Source: Verticiella sediminum
GTDB taxonomy: Bacteria; Pseudomonadota; Gammaproteobacteria; Burkholderiales; Burkholderiaceae_B
Assembly: GCF_007558815.1 (NCBI RefSeq)
Contig: NZ_VLTJ01000039.1
Coordinates: 310,001 to 374,000, forward strand
Direction: 5' to 3'
DNA: 64,000 bases
Shown here: positions 40,489 to 51,424 of the stretch, in pieces
Numbering within the stretch: position 1 is the first letter of the stretch
How the letters are laid out: each line of letters starts with the position of its first letter
Program-made: the position numbers and the translations under genes
Notes under the pieces: model-generated
Databases searched by the model: none
What the model saw: only the letters and a program-made list of their open reading frames with translations
Told to the model about the DNA's origin: nothing

Positions 40489-41475
40489 ATGTTGCGACAG
40501 CGCGTGATTACCGCCGCCGTTCTGCTGGTCATTCTGGTGGCGGTGCTCGCCGCGCCGGGGCCGATCCCGTTCGCCGTGCTGCTCGCCGTGTTCGCCGTCC
40601 TTGCTATGATCGAATGGTGGCGCCTGACCCTGGCGCGCGCGGCCGTTCCGGGCGGCGCGCCGGCCGCTTCCTGGCGTGAACTGCTCCTGCTGGGCGATAC
40701 CGGCGCGCGCCTGGTGCTGCGCATCGTGGCAACCCTGTTCGGCTGCTGGCTGTTCGTGCGCCTGCTGCTCGATTATTCGGTCCTGGCCGCGCCGCTGGGC
40801 GCCTTGATCCTCGATTCGGCAGGCTCGGCCGTGCTCGGTTTCGGCACGCCGGGCTGGGTCGAGATGATGCAGCGCATCACGGCCGTCGCCTGGCTGTGGG
40901 CGCTGTTCGGCTGGCTCGCCGTAAGCGTCTATCTTTTCTTCGCCCGGGTCGAGCGCGCGCCGTTCAGCGTGCTGCTCTCCGCCTTCGGTCTGCTCGCCGT
41001 GCCGGCCGCGTGTACCGCGCTGCTGGTCGCCTACGGGCGCGGCGTGCCGTATCTGCTGTCGCTGCTGGCCGTGGTCTGGGCCGCCGACATCGGCGCCTAT
41101 TTCGTCGGCCGGCGCGTGGGCGGGCGCAAGCTCGCGCCTGCGATCAGCCCGGGCAAGACGCTCTCGGGCGCGATCGGCGGCATGGTCTGCGCCATCGCCT
41201 GGGTTCTGGCGAGCGCGGCCCTGGCCCAGCCGACCCCCACCGGCTATTCGCTTTTCGGCGCCGATCTCGTCGCGCGCTGGTCCTGGCCGGGCGCGGCCCT
41301 GTTCGGCGCCGTGCTCGCCTGGGTCTCGATCGCGGGCGACCTGTTCGAGTCGTTGCTCAAGCGCCGCGCCGGCCGCAAGGATTCCAGCCAACTGCTGCCC
41401 GGCCATGGCGGCGTCTTCGATCGTATCGACGCGGTGCTGCCCACGGCGCCCCTTGCCATGCTTCTGGTTCTCTGA
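40489..41475 (+). CDS. cdsA: Phosphatidate cytidylyltransferase
   Basis: A 328-residue polytopic inner-membrane enzyme forming CDP-diacylglycerol from phosphatidate and CTP. About eight hydrophobic segments are visible. The CdsA signature is spread over [13 protein letters not shown] and [25 protein letters not shown]. The ATG is five bases after uppS. The protein is about 40 residues longer than the E. coli one, mainly in the N-terminal half. Confidence 0.95.
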   Translation: MLRQRVITAAVLLVILVAVLAAPGPIPFAVLLAVFAVLAMIEWWRLTLARAAVPGGAPAASWRELLLLGDTGARLVLRIVATLFGCWLFVRLLLDYSVLAAPLGALILDSAGSAVLGFGTPGWVEMMQRITAVAWLWALFGWLAVSVYLFFARVERAPFSVLLSAFGLLAVPAACTALLVAYGRGVPYLLSLLAVVWAADIGAYFVGRRVGGRKLAPAISPGKTLSGAIGGMVCAIAWVLASAALAQPTPTGYSLFGADLVARWSWPGAALFGAVLAWVSIAGDLFESLLKRRAGRKDSSQLLPGHGGVFDRIDAVLPTAPLAMLLVL

Positions 41476-41477
41476 AA

Positions 41478-42686
41478 GTGATCCCTCGCCACGTCGCCAT
41501 CCTGGGCGCCACGGGTTCGATCGGCGTCAGCACGCTCGATGTCGTACTGCGGCACCCCGAGCGCTTTCGCGTGCATGCGCTGAGCGCGCACTCGCGCATG
41601 GACGAACTCGCGGCTCAGGCGGCCGTGAGCGGCGCGGCGGTGGTCGTGGTGCCCGATGCCGCGGCGCACGCGCGCTTTCGCGACGCCTGGACGCGGGTGG
41701 GGCAGGGCGCGGGGCCGCAGGTGCGCGTGGGCGCCGACGCCCTGGCCGAGACGGCCGCCGATCCGGACTGCGACACCGTCATGGCCGCCATTGTCGGCGC
41801 CGCGGGGCTGCCTGCCGCGCTGGCCGCGGCGCGCGCCGGCAAGCGCGTGCTGCTCGCCAACAAGGAGGCGCTGGTGGCCGCGGGGTCGCTCTTCATGCAG
41901 GCGGCCGCCGACAGCGGCGCCGAGCTGCTGCCGATCGACAGCGAGCACAACGCGATCTTCCAGTGCCTGCCGGCCGTCGGGGCGCAAGCCGCGCGCGCGC
42001 CCGCCCGCGGCGTCAGGCGCCTGGTGCTGACGGCGTCGGGCGGCCCTTTCCGCACGCGCGCCCTGGAGACGCTGGCCGAGATCACGCCGGAGCAGGCCTG
42101 CGCGCATCCGAACTGGTCCATGGGCCGCAAGATCTCGGTCGATTCGGCCACCATGCTGAACAAGGGGCTGGAGGTGATCGAGGCGCACTGGCTGTTCGCC
42201 ATGCCGGCCGAGCGCCTGTCGGTGCTGATCCATCCGCAGAGCGTCGTCCATTCCATGGTGGAGTACGACGACGGCTCGGTGCTGGCGCAACTGGGCCAGC
42301 CGGACATGCGCACCCCGATCGCGTATGGTCTGGGCTACCCGCAGCGCATCGACGCCGGCGTCGGGCCGCTCGATCTCGCGCGCATCGGGCGCCTGGACTT
42401 CGAAGAGCCGGATCTGGCCCGGTTCCCCTGCCTGGGGCTGGCCTGGGATGCCCTACGCGCCGGGCAGGCAGCCTGTATTGCATTGAACGCCGCCAACGAA
42501 GTCGCGGTCGAAGCCTTCCTGCAGGAGCGTCTGCGCTACACCGACATTGCCGCCGTGATCGGCGATGTGCTGGACGCGGCGCAAACCGGCGGAGGGCGTT
42601 TGGACGTCTTGGCCGACGTGCTCGCGCTCGACGCCCACGCTCGGGCGCTGGCCGCCGAGCGGCTGCGCATGCGCGCGCGCGGCTAG
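41478..42686 (+). CDS. dxr: 1-deoxy-D-xylulose 5-phosphate reductoisomerase
   Basis: A 402-residue NADPH enzyme that turns deoxyxylulose phosphate into methylerythritol phosphate, the second step of the non-mevalonate isoprenoid pathway and the fosmidomycin target. The dinucleotide motif GATGSIG is at the N-terminus; [21 protein letters not shown] and SGGPFRTR supply metal and substrate ligands. The GTG start, two bases after cdsA, aligns with the family. Confidence 0.96.
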   Translation: MIPRHVAILGATGSIGVSTLDVVLRHPERFRVHALSAHSRMDELAAQAAVSGAAVVVVPDAAAHARFRDAWTRVGQGAGPQVRVGADALAETAADPDCDTVMAAIVGAAGLPAALAAARAGKRVLLANKEALVAAGSLFMQAAADSGAELLPIDSEHNAIFQCLPAVGAQAARAPARGVRRLVLTASGGPFRTRALETLAEITPEQACAHPNWSMGRKISVDSATMLNKGLEVIEAHWLFAMPAERLSVLIHPQSVVHSMVEYDDGSVLAQLGQPDMRTPIAYGLGYPQRIDAGVGPLDLARIGRLDFEEPDLARFPCLGLAWDALRAGQAACIALNAANEVAVEAFLQERLRYTDIAAVIGDVLDAAQTGGGRLDVLADVLALDAHARALAAERLRMRARG

Positions 42687-42721
42687 GCCCGGCGCGCTCA
42701 CTTTCTTACCGGAGACGGCTC

Positions 42722-43798
42722 ATGCTGCTCACCTTGATTGCCTTCGCGGTCGCACTCGGCGTGCTGATCGTGATCCACGAGTACGGCCATTTCTGGGTCG
42801 CGCGCCGCTGCGGCGTGCGCGTGCTGCGCTTTTCCGTGGGCTTCGGCAAAGTGCTGCTGCGCCGCACCGATCGCCACGGCACGGAATGGGCAGTGTCGGC
42901 GGTTCCGCTGGGCGGCTACGTCAAGATGCTGGACAGTCGCGAGGGACAGGTGCCGGCCGCCCAGCGGCATGAAGCCTTCGACACCAAGTCGGTCTGGCAG
43001 CGCATCGCCATCGTCTCGGCCGGCCCGCTCGCCAACCTGCTGCTGGCCAGCCTGCTCTATGCGGTGCTCTACATGGTGGGCGTGCGCGAACCGGAGCCGG
43101 GCCAGGCGCCGCCCTTGCCGGTGATCCAGGCCGTGCAGCCGGATGGCGCCGCGGCGGCTGCCGGCGTGCAGGTGGGCGATCGGGTGCTCGCCATCGACGG
43201 CATGGAGATGCCGATGCCCGATCAGTTCGTGAGCATCGTCGGCCGGCGCGCCGAGCAGCCCGTGGTCCTGCGGGTCGAGCGCGAGGGGCAGCCGCTGCAA
43301 CTCACCCTGGTGCCGCGCGCGCAGGCTCAGGATGACGGCAGCACGGTCGGTCGCATCGGCGTGCAGCTCGGCGTCGACACGAGGTTCGTCGAGGTGCGCT
43401 ACGGGCCGCTCGAGAGCCTGGCGCGCGGCGTGGAGCGCACGGGCGAGGTCGCCTGGTTCTCGCTGCGCATGCTAGGACGCATGGTGACCGGCGAAGCTTC
43501 CTGGCGCAATCTGAGCGGCCCCGTGACCATCGCCGACTATGCCGGCCAGACCGCGCGCCTGGGCCTGATCGCCTATATCAGCTTCATCGCCCTCGTGAGC
43601 GTGAGCCTGGGTGTGTTGAATCTGCTACCCATTCCGATGCTCGATGGCGGCCACCTGCTGTATTATCTCGTCGAAATTGTCCGCGGCAGTCCGCCACCCG
43701 AACGCTGGCTGGAGCTGGGCCAGCGCGCCGGGCTGGGCATTCTGGTCGCGCTCATGAGCGTGGCCTTGTTCAACGATTTCGCCCGACTGCTCGGTTAG
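42722..43798 (+). CDS. rseP: Site-2 protease RseP
   Basis: A 358-residue intramembrane zinc protease. The active site HEYGH is at 19-23 within the first membrane helix, and the third ligand lies in the LDGG of NLLPIPMLDGGH near 306. A PDZ domain sits between them (VIQAVQPDGAAAAAGVQVGDRVLAI). In E. coli it cleaves the anti-sigma-E factor RseA, coupling envelope stress to sigma-E. One PDZ is evident where E. coli has two. Confidence 0.94.
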   Translation: MLLTLIAFAVALGVLIVIHEYGHFWVARRCGVRVLRFSVGFGKVLLRRTDRHGTEWAVSAVPLGGYVKMLDSREGQVPAAQRHEAFDTKSVWQRIAIVSAGPLANLLLASLLYAVLYMVGVREPEPGQAPPLPVIQAVQPDGAAAAAGVQVGDRVLAIDGMEMPMPDQFVSIVGRRAEQPVVLRVEREGQPLQLTLVPRAQAQDDGSTVGRIGVQLGVDTRFVEVRYGPLESLARGVERTGEVAWFSLRMLGRMVTGEASWRNLSGPVTIADYAGQTARLGLIAYISFIALVSVSLGVLNLLPIPMLDGGHLLYYLVEIVRGSPPPERWLELGQRAGLGILVALMSVALFNDFARLLG

Positions 43799-43868
43799 TT
43801 CGCCGCCGCTGTCTTTACAGGCCGCGGCGGTGTTTCATGATCGCACTCACCATTCAGGATTACCGACC

Positions 43869-46205
43869 TTGCGCCGTTTCATGAATTTGCACGGTATCGT
43901 CCGCTCCCCGTCCCATCTTCTCCGGCACGCTTCGCGCATCGCCCTGGTCGCAGGCGCTCTGACGCTGGCGGCGCCCGCCGCCCAGGCATTCGAGCCCTTC
44001 GTCGTGCGCGACATCCGGGTGGAAGGCCTGCAGCGCATCGAGCCGGGTACGGTGTTCGGCTACATGCCGGTCAAGGTCGGCAACCAGTTCACGGAAGAGC
44101 AGGCCACCGAGGCGGTGCGCGCGCTGTTCGCCACCGGTTTCTTCAGCGACGTACGCATCGAAGTGCGCGACGGTGTGGTCGTGGCGGTCGTTACCGAGCG
44201 CCCGACCATCGCCTCGATCGGCTTCAACGGCATGCGCGAGTTCGACAACAAGACCGTGCTGCAGTCGCTCAACCAGGTCGGCTTCGCCGACGGCCGCATC
44301 TTCGATCGCGCCGTCCTGGAGCGCGCCGAGCAGGAGCTGCGCAACCAGTACCTGGCCCGAGGCAAGTACGCCGTCGAGATCACCAGCACCGTCACGCCGC
44401 TGCCGCGCAACCGCGTGGGCGTGGCCTTCGAGGTGTTCGAGGGCGACGTGGCCAAGATCCGCGACATCCGCATCGTCGGCAACGAGGCGTTCTCCGACCG
44501 CACGCTGCGCGGCCTGTTCCAGCTCTCCACGCCGGGCTGGCTGACCTGGTACACCAAGACGGACCAGTATTCGCGCCAGAAGCTGCAGGCCGACATCGAC
44601 ACGCTGCGCGCCTACTACCTCGACCGGGGCTATCTCGAGTTCAACGTCGAGCCGCCGCAGGTGTCGATCTCGCCGGATCGCCGCGACATCCACATCACGG
44701 TCACGATCAACGAAGGCCCGATCTACAAGGTCGGCAAGGTGCAGCTCGCCGGCGACCTGCTGGGCCTGGACAACGAGTTCCGCGATCTGATCACCGTCAA
44801 GGAAGGCGAGACCTTCTCCGCAGCCGACGTGAACGCGTCGGGCCAGGCGATCAGCGACTACCTGGGCGATCTCGGCTACGCGTTCGCCAACGTCAATCCC
44901 AACCCCGCCATCGACCGCGAGACCAAGGTCGCCGATCTCACGTACTTCGTCGACCCGAACCGCCGCGTGTACGTGCGGCGCATCAACATCGGCGGCAACA
45001 CGCGCACCCGCGATACGGTGGTGCGCCGCGAGATGCGTCAGAACGAAGCCGCCTGGTACAACGCGGCCGACATCCAGCTCTCGCGCAACCGTATCGACCG
45101 TCTCGGCTACTTCCAGTCGGTGGACGTCGAGTCGCAACCCGTGCCGGGCACGCCCGACCAGGTCGACGTCAACGTCAACGTGCAGGAACGGCCGACCGGC
45201 ATGATCAACCTGGGCGTGGGCTACAGCAGCGCCGATCGCGTCATGCTGATGGCCGGCATCAGCGAGGACAACGTCTTCGGCACCGGCACCAACCTCGGCT
45301 TCCAGGTCAACACCAGCAGCCGCAATCGCGCGTTCGTGCTGAGCCATACCGATCCCTACTTCACGCGCGACGGCATCAGCCGTACGACCAGCCTGTACTA
45401 TCGCAGGCAACAGCAGTGGTACGGCAACACGGGCGACTACGAGCTGCGCACGGGTGGCCTGGGCATGAACTTCGGGATCCCGTTCTCCGAGATCGACCGC
45501 GTGAACTTCGGCGGTACGTACGAGCGCAACGAGATCACGATCTACGACGACAGCCCGTTCAACTACCGCGAGTACGTCGAGCAGTATGGCCCCAAGAGCG
45601 ACGCCTTCATCCTCTCGACCGGTTGGACGCGGGACACCCGCGACAGCGCGCTCGCCCCGCGCGAGGGCTATCTCACACGCCTGAGCGGCGAAGGTTCGGT
45701 ACTAGGCGATTTGCGTTACTACAGCGCCACAGCCCAGGGCCAGGTGTACTGGCCGGTGAGCAGGGACATCACGCTCGCCCTGAACGCCCAGGTCGACTAC
45801 GGCAGGGGCTATTCGGGCCAGCCCTATCCGCCGCTCAAGAACTTCTACGCGGGCGGCATCGGCTCGGTGCGCGGCTACGAAAGCGGCTCGCTCGGCCCGC
45901 GCGACCCCGATACCAACGACTTCATCGGCGGCGCCAAGCGCGTGTTCTTCAACACGCAGCTCTACCTGCCGTTCCCCGGCGCGCAGCAGGATCGCACGCT
46001 GCGCTGGTTCGCCTTCGTCGATGGCGGCCAGGTCTACGCCAACAACCAGAACATCAACCTGGGCGATCTGCGCTATTCGGCCGGTATCGGCCTGTCCTGG
46101 GATTCGCCGCTCGGTCCGCTGCAGATTTCGTGGGGCCGCGCCCTCAACAAGAAGGACGGCGACGACACCGAACCGTTCCAGTTCCAGATCGGCACCACGT
46201 TCTGA
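43869..46205 (+). CDS. bamA: Outer-membrane protein assembly factor BamA
   Basis: A 778-residue Omp85 protein that inserts beta-barrel proteins into the outer membrane. A signal peptide ends at PAAQA; five POTRA domains (about 35-430) are followed by a 16-strand barrel whose last residue is Phe in FQIGTTF. The barrel has the family loop motif VRGYESGSLGPRD. The start is uncertain: TTG at 43869 follows AGGA at 43856-43859 with a 9-base gap, while an ATG at 43881 is 12 bases later. Confidence 0.93.
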   Translation: MRRFMNLHGIVRSPSHLLRHASRIALVAGALTLAAPAAQAFEPFVVRDIRVEGLQRIEPGTVFGYMPVKVGNQFTEEQATEAVRALFATGFFSDVRIEVRDGVVVAVVTERPTIASIGFNGMREFDNKTVLQSLNQVGFADGRIFDRAVLERAEQELRNQYLARGKYAVEITSTVTPLPRNRVGVAFEVFEGDVAKIRDIRIVGNEAFSDRTLRGLFQLSTPGWLTWYTKTDQYSRQKLQADIDTLRAYYLDRGYLEFNVEPPQVSISPDRRDIHITVTINEGPIYKVGKVQLAGDLLGLDNEFRDLITVKEGETFSAADVNASGQAISDYLGDLGYAFANVNPNPAIDRETKVADLTYFVDPNRRVYVRRINIGGNTRTRDTVVRREMRQNEAAWYNAADIQLSRNRIDRLGYFQSVDVESQPVPGTPDQVDVNVNVQERPTGMINLGVGYSSADRVMLMAGISEDNVFGTGTNLGFQVNTSSRNRAFVLSHTDPYFTRDGISRTTSLYYRRQQQWYGNTGDYELRTGGLGMNFGIPFSEIDRVNFGGTYERNEITIYDDSPFNYREYVEQYGPKSDAFILSTGWTRDTRDSALAPREGYLTRLSGEGSVLGDLRYYSATAQGQVYWPVSRDITLALNAQVDYGRGYSGQPYPPLKNFYAGGIGSVRGYESGSLGPRDPDTNDFIGGAKRVFFNTQLYLPFPGAQQDRTLRWFAFVDGGQVYANNQNINLGDLRYSAGIGLSWDSPLGPLQISWGRALNKKDGDDTEPFQFQIGTTF

Positions 46206-46220
46206 TCGCCGGCTGAAAAC

Positions 46221-46249
46221 GGCGCGCGCAAGCTTCTTTTGCGCGCGCC
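46221..46249. terminator. GC-rich stem-loop after bamA
   Basis: An 11-bp perfect stem (46221-46231 with 46239-46249) with a 7-base loop lies just beyond bamA. No T run follows, so complete termination is doubtful; it could limit read-through to skp or protect the bamA mRNA. The rest of the 261-base gap up to skp shows no gene. Confidence 0.45.
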
Positions 46250-46466
46250 GCAGCGGCGACGAAGTTGTTACGAGCACTTGCTCTTTTGCCCGGTAAGCCC
46301 CCCGATTTCGTCACGGATTAATGGCACAATTACCGCTTGCACTGATCGGCGCGGTTTGCCATGTCTTGCCGCCGGGCCGCCCTAGGCAAGAAGCCCCGCC
46401 GGGGCAGGGTGTCCATGAAGGGCATCCGATGAGGGCACTTCTGCTTTATCCGTTAGCGAGAACTCA

Positions 46467-47045
46467 ATGACTTTCCTGTCTCAGCATGCTGTTTCGACCG
46501 TCAAGCGGAGCCACGCTGTGAAGCGCTGGGCCGGCCGTGCGCTCATCGTGGCGGCGGCGTTCGGCTCGGCTGGCGTCATGAACGCGGCATATGCCCAAGC
46601 GCAAGGCGCCGCGACCCGGGTGGGCTTTGTGAGCGTGGAGCGCATCATCCGTGACTCCGCACCGGCCAAGGCCGCGGTCGCCAGGATCGATTCCGAGTTC
46701 AAGAAGCGCGAAACCGAGCTGCAGCAACTGGCCACGCGCCTGCGCACGCAGTCCGAACAGTACGACAAGGATGCGGCCGTCATGTCCGAGTCCGACCGTA
46801 TCCGTCGCCAGCGCGAACTGTCCACCCTGGACGGCGAATTCCAGCGCAAGCGTATCGAATTCCAGGAAGACCTGAACCGTCGCCGCAACGAGGAAATGGG
46901 CCGCGTGTTCGAGCGCGCCGACCAGGTCATCAAGCAGATTGCCGAAAGCCAGGGCTACGACCTGGTGCTGCAGGAAGCGATCACTGTCAGCCCGCGCGTG
47001 GACATCACCGACCAGGTCATCAAGGCCCTGGATTCGCAGCGCTGA
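46467..47045 (+). CDS. skp: Periplasmic chaperone Skp/OmpH
   Basis: A 192-residue periplasmic chaperone for outer-membrane proteins. A longish signal peptide (about 1-44, ending AYAQA) precedes the OmpH core VGFVSVERIIRDSAPAKAA, then a long charged coiled coil (residues about 70-150) and a C-terminal strand EAITVSPRVDITDQVIKAL. The order bamA-skp-lpxD is conserved. Confidence 0.93.
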   Translation: MTFLSQHAVSTVKRSHAVKRWAGRALIVAAAFGSAGVMNAAYAQAQGAATRVGFVSVERIIRDSAPAKAAVARIDSEFKKRETELQQLATRLRTQSEQYDKDAAVMSESDRIRRQRELSTLDGEFQRKRIEFQEDLNRRRNEEMGRVFERADQVIKQIAESQGYDLVLQEAITVSPRVDITDQVIKALDSQR

Positions 47046-47069
47046 TCCTGGCAGGGTAGTTGTCTCGCG

Positions 47070-48203
47070 ATGCCGGTTCTCATCGATCCAAACGCCGCGC
47101 CCACCCTGGGCGCGCTTCTGGCAGAACTGGACGCTGGCGGGCTCGAGTGGACACTCGAAGGCGACGCCAGCCGCGTGATTGCCGGGGTAGGTACCCTGGC
47201 GAACGCGGGCCCGAACGAAATTTCCTTCCTCGCCAACGCGCACTACGCGGCGCAGCTCGGCCAGACGGCGGCAGGCGCCGTGCTGCTGAGCCCCGCCGCG
47301 GCGCAAAAGCTCGCCGACACCCCCACCAGCTTCACGCGCATCCTCTGCGCGCATCCGTACTTGCTCTATGCCCGCGTGGCCCAGTGGTTCGCGGCGCAGC
47401 AGGGAAAGGACGACGCTTGCGGCGTGCATCCCACGGCCGTCATCGATCCCGCTGCCGTCCTGGCGGACGACGTGGCCGTGGGCCCGCACGCCGTGATCGA
47501 GGCCGGTGCCGTCTTGGGCCGCGGCGTGCGCATCGGTGCGGGCTGTTACATCGGCAAGGATAGTACGATCGGCGAAGGCAGCGTACTGTATCCGCGCGTC
47601 ACCCTCTACCGCGGCGTGCGCGTCGGTGCGCGCGCGATCCTGCATGCCGGTGTGGTGCTGGGCGCGGACGGCTTCGGCTTTGCGCCCGATGCGGTGGCCG
47701 CCGCGCGCGGCGAACGCGGCCAGTGGGTCAAGATCCCGCAGGTCGGCAGCGTGCGCCTGGGCGACGACGTCGAGGTCGGCGCCAATACCACCATCGACCG
47801 CGGCGCCATCGACGACACCGTGATCGGCGACGGCGTCAAGCTGGACGACCAGATCATGATCGGCCACAACGTGCGCATCGGCGAACACACCGCCATCGCG
47901 GGCTGCACGGGCGTGGCCGGCTCGACCACCATCGGCGCGCGCTGCATGATCGGTGGCGCGGCCATGATCTCGGGCCACCTTACCATTGTCGACGACGTCA
48001 ATATCTCGGGCGCCACCGCGGTCACGATCGATCTGCCGCACGCGGGACGCTATACGGCGCTCTATCCGCTGTCGGAGCATAGCGAGTGGCAGCGCAACGC
48101 AGCGATGATCGGGCAGCTCTCGCGCCTGCGCCGGCGCGTGCAGAGCGTCGAACGCAGTCTTGCGGCCAGCGCCGCGGACGACGACGCGCCGACCGAAGGA
48201 TAG
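47070..48203 (+). CDS. lpxD: UDP-3-O-(3-hydroxyacyl)glucosamine N-acyltransferase
   Basis: A 377-residue left-handed beta-helix acyltransferase that adds the second acyl chain in lipid A synthesis. Hexapeptide repeats run from about 110 to 300; the catalytic His lies in [19 protein letters not shown]. The N-terminal domain carries the [12 protein letters not shown] substrate region. It is about 35 residues longer than E. coli LpxD, mostly at the C-terminus. Confidence 0.95.
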   Translation: MPVLIDPNAAPTLGALLAELDAGGLEWTLEGDASRVIAGVGTLANAGPNEISFLANAHYAAQLGQTAAGAVLLSPAAAQKLADTPTSFTRILCAHPYLLYARVAQWFAAQQGKDDACGVHPTAVIDPAAVLADDVAVGPHAVIEAGAVLGRGVRIGAGCYIGKDSTIGEGSVLYPRVTLYRGVRVGARAILHAGVVLGADGFGFAPDAVAAARGERGQWVKIPQVGSVRLGDDVEVGANTTIDRGAIDDTVIGDGVKLDDQIMIGHNVRIGEHTAIAGCTGVAGSTTIGARCMIGGAAMISGHLTIVDDVNISGATAVTIDLPHAGRYTALYPLSEHSEWQRNAAMIGQLSRLRRRVQSVERSLAASAADDDAPTEG

Positions 48204-48306
48204 AGGGCGCCGCCGGCCGGTACGGCAGGACGGGTAGGCCGAACCCGCTGTGCCGGCTAAAATGCGCGTTTTCGCGCGCGGTGCGCGCTTCCTAGGATTA
48301 CGCTGC

Positions 48307-48753
48307 ATGGAAATGGACATCAAGGCGATTCTCGATTGCCTGCCGCATCGTTACCCGATGCTGCTCATCGATCGCGTGCTCGACGTGGAGCCCGGCAAGT
48401 CGATCGTCGCCCTCAAGAACGTGTCGATCAACGAGCCCTTCTTTCCCGGGCACTTTCCACACCATCCGGTCATGCCGGGGGTGCTGATCCTGGAAGCCCT
48501 GGCGCAGGCGTGTGCGATCGTCTCCTTCATGGGCGTCGGGGCCAAGCCGGAGGACAAGGCGGTCTATTACTTCGCCGGCATCGACGGCGCGCGCTTCCGG
48601 CGCCCGGTGGTCCCCGGCGACCAACTGCGCCTCGAAGTCACCGTCGAAAGGGCTTCGCGCGGCATCGGCAAATACGCCGGCAAGGCGCTGGTGGGTAGCG
48701 ACATCGCGGCCGAAGCATCCCTCATGTGCGCAATGCGCAAACTGGAATCCTGA
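48307..48753 (+). CDS. fabZ: (3R)-hydroxyacyl-ACP dehydratase FabZ
   Basis: A 148-residue hot-dog dehydratase of fatty-acid elongation, which also balances flow to lipid A. The active site is in [17 protein letters not shown] with His, and EALAQA with Glu. The ATG at 48307 follows AGGA (48295-48298) by eight bases and is preferred over one six bases later. It is placed between lpxD and lpxA as in most proteobacteria. Confidence 0.95.
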   Translation: MEMDIKAILDCLPHRYPMLLIDRVLDVEPGKSIVALKNVSINEPFFPGHFPHHPVMPGVLILEALAQACAIVSFMGVGAKPEDKAVYYFAGIDGARFRRPVVPGDQLRLEVTVERASRGIGKYAGKALVGSDIAAEASLMCAMRKLES

Positions 48754-48755
48754 AC

Positions 48756-49544
48756 GTGGCACATATCCATCCCTCGGCAGTGGTCGATCCCGGGGCGGAG
48801 CTGGATAGCGACGTGCGCGTCGGGCCGTTCACGGTGATCGGCCCCCATGTGCGCATCGCGGGCGGCACCGAGATCGGCCCCAATTGCGTGATCGACGGCC
48901 ATACGAGCATCGGGCGCAACAACCGTTTTCTCGCGTTCTGCTCGATCGGTGCGATCCCGCAGGACAAGAAGTATCGCGGCGAACCCACGCGCCTGGAGGT
49001 TGGCGACAACAACCTGGTGCGCGAATTCGTCACCATGCATATCGGTACGACGCAGGACGAAGGCGTGACCCGGGTCGGCAACGACAACTGGATCATGACC
49101 TACGTGCACATCGCGCACGACTGCCAGATCGGCAACCACACCGTGCTCTCGTCGAGCGCGCAGCTCGCCGGCCACGTGAGCGTGGGCGACTGGGCGGTGC
49201 TCGGCGGCTTCACCGGCGTGCACCAATTCGTCAAGATCGGCGCACATTGCATGACGGGCGGGCAGTCGCTGCTGCTGCAGGACGTGCCGCCGTTCGTCAC
49301 GGCCGCGGGCAGCCCGGCCCGGGCCGCCGGCATCAATGCCGAGGGACTGAAGCGCCGCGGCTTCAGTCCCGAAGCCGTGCGGGCCATCCGCGATGCCTAT
49401 AAAGTGCTGTACCGCCAGGGGCTGGCGCTCGCCCAGGCCAAGGACGAGCTGCGTACGCGCGTGCAGGCCGGCGGCGACGGCGCCGCGGCGCTGGGCCAGA
49501 TGCTGGACTTTCTCGACACCGCGGCCCGCGGCATCGTGCGTTGA
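48756..49544 (+). CDS. lpxA: UDP-N-acetylglucosamine acyltransferase
   Basis: A 262-residue hexapeptide-repeat enzyme, exactly the E. coli length, that catalyses the first step of lipid A synthesis. It begins (V)AHIHPSAVVDPGAEL, the catalytic His is in YVHIAHDCQIGNH, and the hydrocarbon-ruler region with LGGFTGVHQFVKIG follows. The GTG start is two bases after fabZ. Confidence 0.96.
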   Translation: MAHIHPSAVVDPGAELDSDVRVGPFTVIGPHVRIAGGTEIGPNCVIDGHTSIGRNNRFLAFCSIGAIPQDKKYRGEPTRLEVGDNNLVREFVTMHIGTTQDEGVTRVGNDNWIMTYVHIAHDCQIGNHTVLSSSAQLAGHVSVGDWAVLGGFTGVHQFVKIGAHCMTGGQSLLLQDVPPFVTAAGSPARAAGINAEGLKRRGFSPEAVRAIRDAYKVLYRQGLALAQAKDELRTRVQAGGDGAAALGQMLDFLDTAARGIVR

Positions 49545-49546
49545 CG

Positions 49547-50707
49547 ATGGCGCTGTCGATCGGCATGATCGCCGGCGAACCTTCCGGCGATCTGCTCGCC
49601 GCGCAGGTGATGCGCGGGCTCGCGGCCGCGCGCCCGGACTTGCGTTGTGCCGGGATCGGCGGGCCGCGCATGCGCGAAGCCGGCCTGGACGCCTGGTACC
49701 CCATGGACAGCCTGTCCATTTTCGGCTACGTGGACGCCTTGCGGCGGCTGCCCTCGCTGTTCGCGATGCGTGCGGACGTGCGGCGGCGCTGGGTGCGAGA
49801 GCCGCCCGCCGCCTTCGTCGGCATCGATGCCCCGGACTTCAACCTCGGCCTCGAAGCGGCGCTGCGTGCGCGCGGCGTGCCCACGGTGCATTTCGTCGGC
49901 CCCTCGATCTGGGCCTGGCGTGGCGAGCGCATCCACGCGATCAAGCGCGCGGTGTCGCACATGCTGGTGGTCTTTCCGTTCGAGGAAGCGATCTACCGCG
50001 AGGCCGGCATACCGGTGACCTATGTCGGCCACCCCCTGGCCAGCGTCATCCCCGAGAAGCCTGACAAGGCGGGCGCCCGGGCGCGGCTGGGTGTGCCGGC
50101 CGAGGCCCGCGTGCTGGCGCTGATGCCAGGCAGCCGCCGCAGCGAGCTGCACCACCTGGGGCCGCGCTTTCTCGCCGCGGCCAAGATCCTGCTGGCGCGC
50201 GACCCGGAGCTCCTCGTGCTTGCGCCCATGGTCAATGCCGAACGCGAGACGCAGTTTCGCCAGCAACTGAGCGAGGCCGGCCTCACCGACCGGGTGCGCT
50301 GCGTGCCCGGCGGCGCCTACGAGGTCATGGCTGCGTGCGACGCGGTACTGGTGGCCAGCGGCACCGCCACGCTCGAGGCCGCGCTCTTCAAGCGGCCCAT
50401 GGTGATCGCCTATGTGGTGTCGGCCCTGGCCCTGTGGATCATGCGGCGCAAGTCGGGGCAGGAGCGGCCCTATCTGCCCTGGGTGGGCCTGCCCAACGTC
50501 CTTGCACGCGACTTCCTGGTACCGGAGTTCCTGCAGGACGCGGCCACACCGCAGGCGCTGGCCGAGGCGATATGGCCGATGCTCACCGAGCCGGCCCGGG
50601 TGGCAAGCCTGCAGGCGCGCTTCGCCGAGCTGCATGCCAGCCTGAAATGCGATACTGCGGGCCTGGCGGCTCAACGGATTCTGGAGGTGGCCGAACGTGG
50701 CGCATGA
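49547..50707 (+). CDS. lpxB: Lipid-A-disaccharide synthase
   Basis: A 386-residue GT-B glycosyltransferase (family 19) joining lipid X and UDP-diacylglucosamine. Motifs: [16 protein letters not shown] at the N-terminus, [23 protein letters not shown] and [11 protein letters not shown]. The ATG two bases after the lpxA stop is preferred to a TTG overlapping it. The C-terminus overlaps rnhB by 11 bases. Confidence 0.96.
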   Translation: MALSIGMIAGEPSGDLLAAQVMRGLAAARPDLRCAGIGGPRMREAGLDAWYPMDSLSIFGYVDALRRLPSLFAMRADVRRRWVREPPAAFVGIDAPDFNLGLEAALRARGVPTVHFVGPSIWAWRGERIHAIKRAVSHMLVVFPFEEAIYREAGIPVTYVGHPLASVIPEKPDKAGARARLGVPAEARVLALMPGSRRSELHHLGPRFLAAAKILLARDPELLVLAPMVNAERETQFRQQLSEAGLTDRVRCVPGGAYEVMAACDAVLVASGTATLEAALFKRPMVIAYVVSALALWIMRRKSGQERPYLPWVGLPNVLARDFLVPEFLQDAATPQALAEAIWPMLTEPARVASLQARFAELHASLKCDTAGLAAQRILEVAERGA

Positions 50708-51380
50708 AGAGACGAGCTGGGACCTGGCGCTGGAGCCCGCGGCCTGCACGCCGGGCGCGCAGAGCGCGGCTGTCAAGGTGCGCCGCACGCGCGTGATCTG
50801 CGGCGTCGACGAGGCGGGCCGGGGCCCGCTCGCCGGCCCGGTCTACGCCGCCGCCGTGGTGCTCAATCCGCGCCGTCCGATCGACGGGCTCGCCGATTCC
50901 AAGCAATTGACGCCCGAGCGGCGCGAAGTGCTGGCCGAGGCGATCCGCACGCGCGCCAAGGCCTGGGCGGTGGCCAGCGCCAGCGTCGAGGAAATCGACC
51001 GGCTGAACATCCTGCAGGCGAGCATGCTCGCCATGTATCGCGCCGTGAGGGCATTGGGCGTGACGCCCGATCTCGCGCGCGTGGACGGCAACCGCGCGCC
51101 CACGCTCGCCTGCCGGGTCGAGACCGTGGTCGGCGGCGATGCCCTGGTGCCGGCGATCTCGGCGGCATCGATCCTGGCCAAGACCGAACGCGATCGGCTG
51201 CTTTGCGAACTGCACTTGCAGTACCCGCACTACGGTTTCGACCAGCACAAGGGCTATGGCACGCCTTTGCATCTGCGCATGCTGCAGACGCATGGCGCCT
51301 GCCCCGAGCACCGGCGCAGCTTCGCGCCGGTGCGCCTGGTCTGCGAGGCCGTCACCCCCGTCCAGGTCGCCTTGCTCTGA
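50697..51380 (+). CDS. rnhB: Ribonuclease HII
   Basis: A 227-residue type 2 RNase H that nicks at ribonucleotides embedded in DNA. The catalytic acidic residues are in [21 protein letters not shown] and [12 protein letters not shown]. The GTG start lies nine bases after GGAGG (50683-50687), inside the end of lpxB; about 25 N-terminal residues precede the conserved core and are not family-typical. It closes the long plus-strand run. Confidence 0.94.
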   Translation: MAHEETSWDLALEPAACTPGAQSAAVKVRRTRVICGVDEAGRGPLAGPVYAAAVVLNPRRPIDGLADSKQLTPERREVLAEAIRTRAKAWAVASASVEEIDRLNILQASMLAMYRAVRALGVTPDLARVDGNRAPTLACRVETVVGGDALVPAISAASILAKTERDRLLCELHLQYPHYGFDQHKGYGTPLHLRMLQTHGACPEHRRSFAPVRLVCEAVTPVQVALL

Positions 51381-51424
51381 CCAGGGCCGAACGCACAGGG
51401 AATCCATCGCGCTGAGAGGCCCAC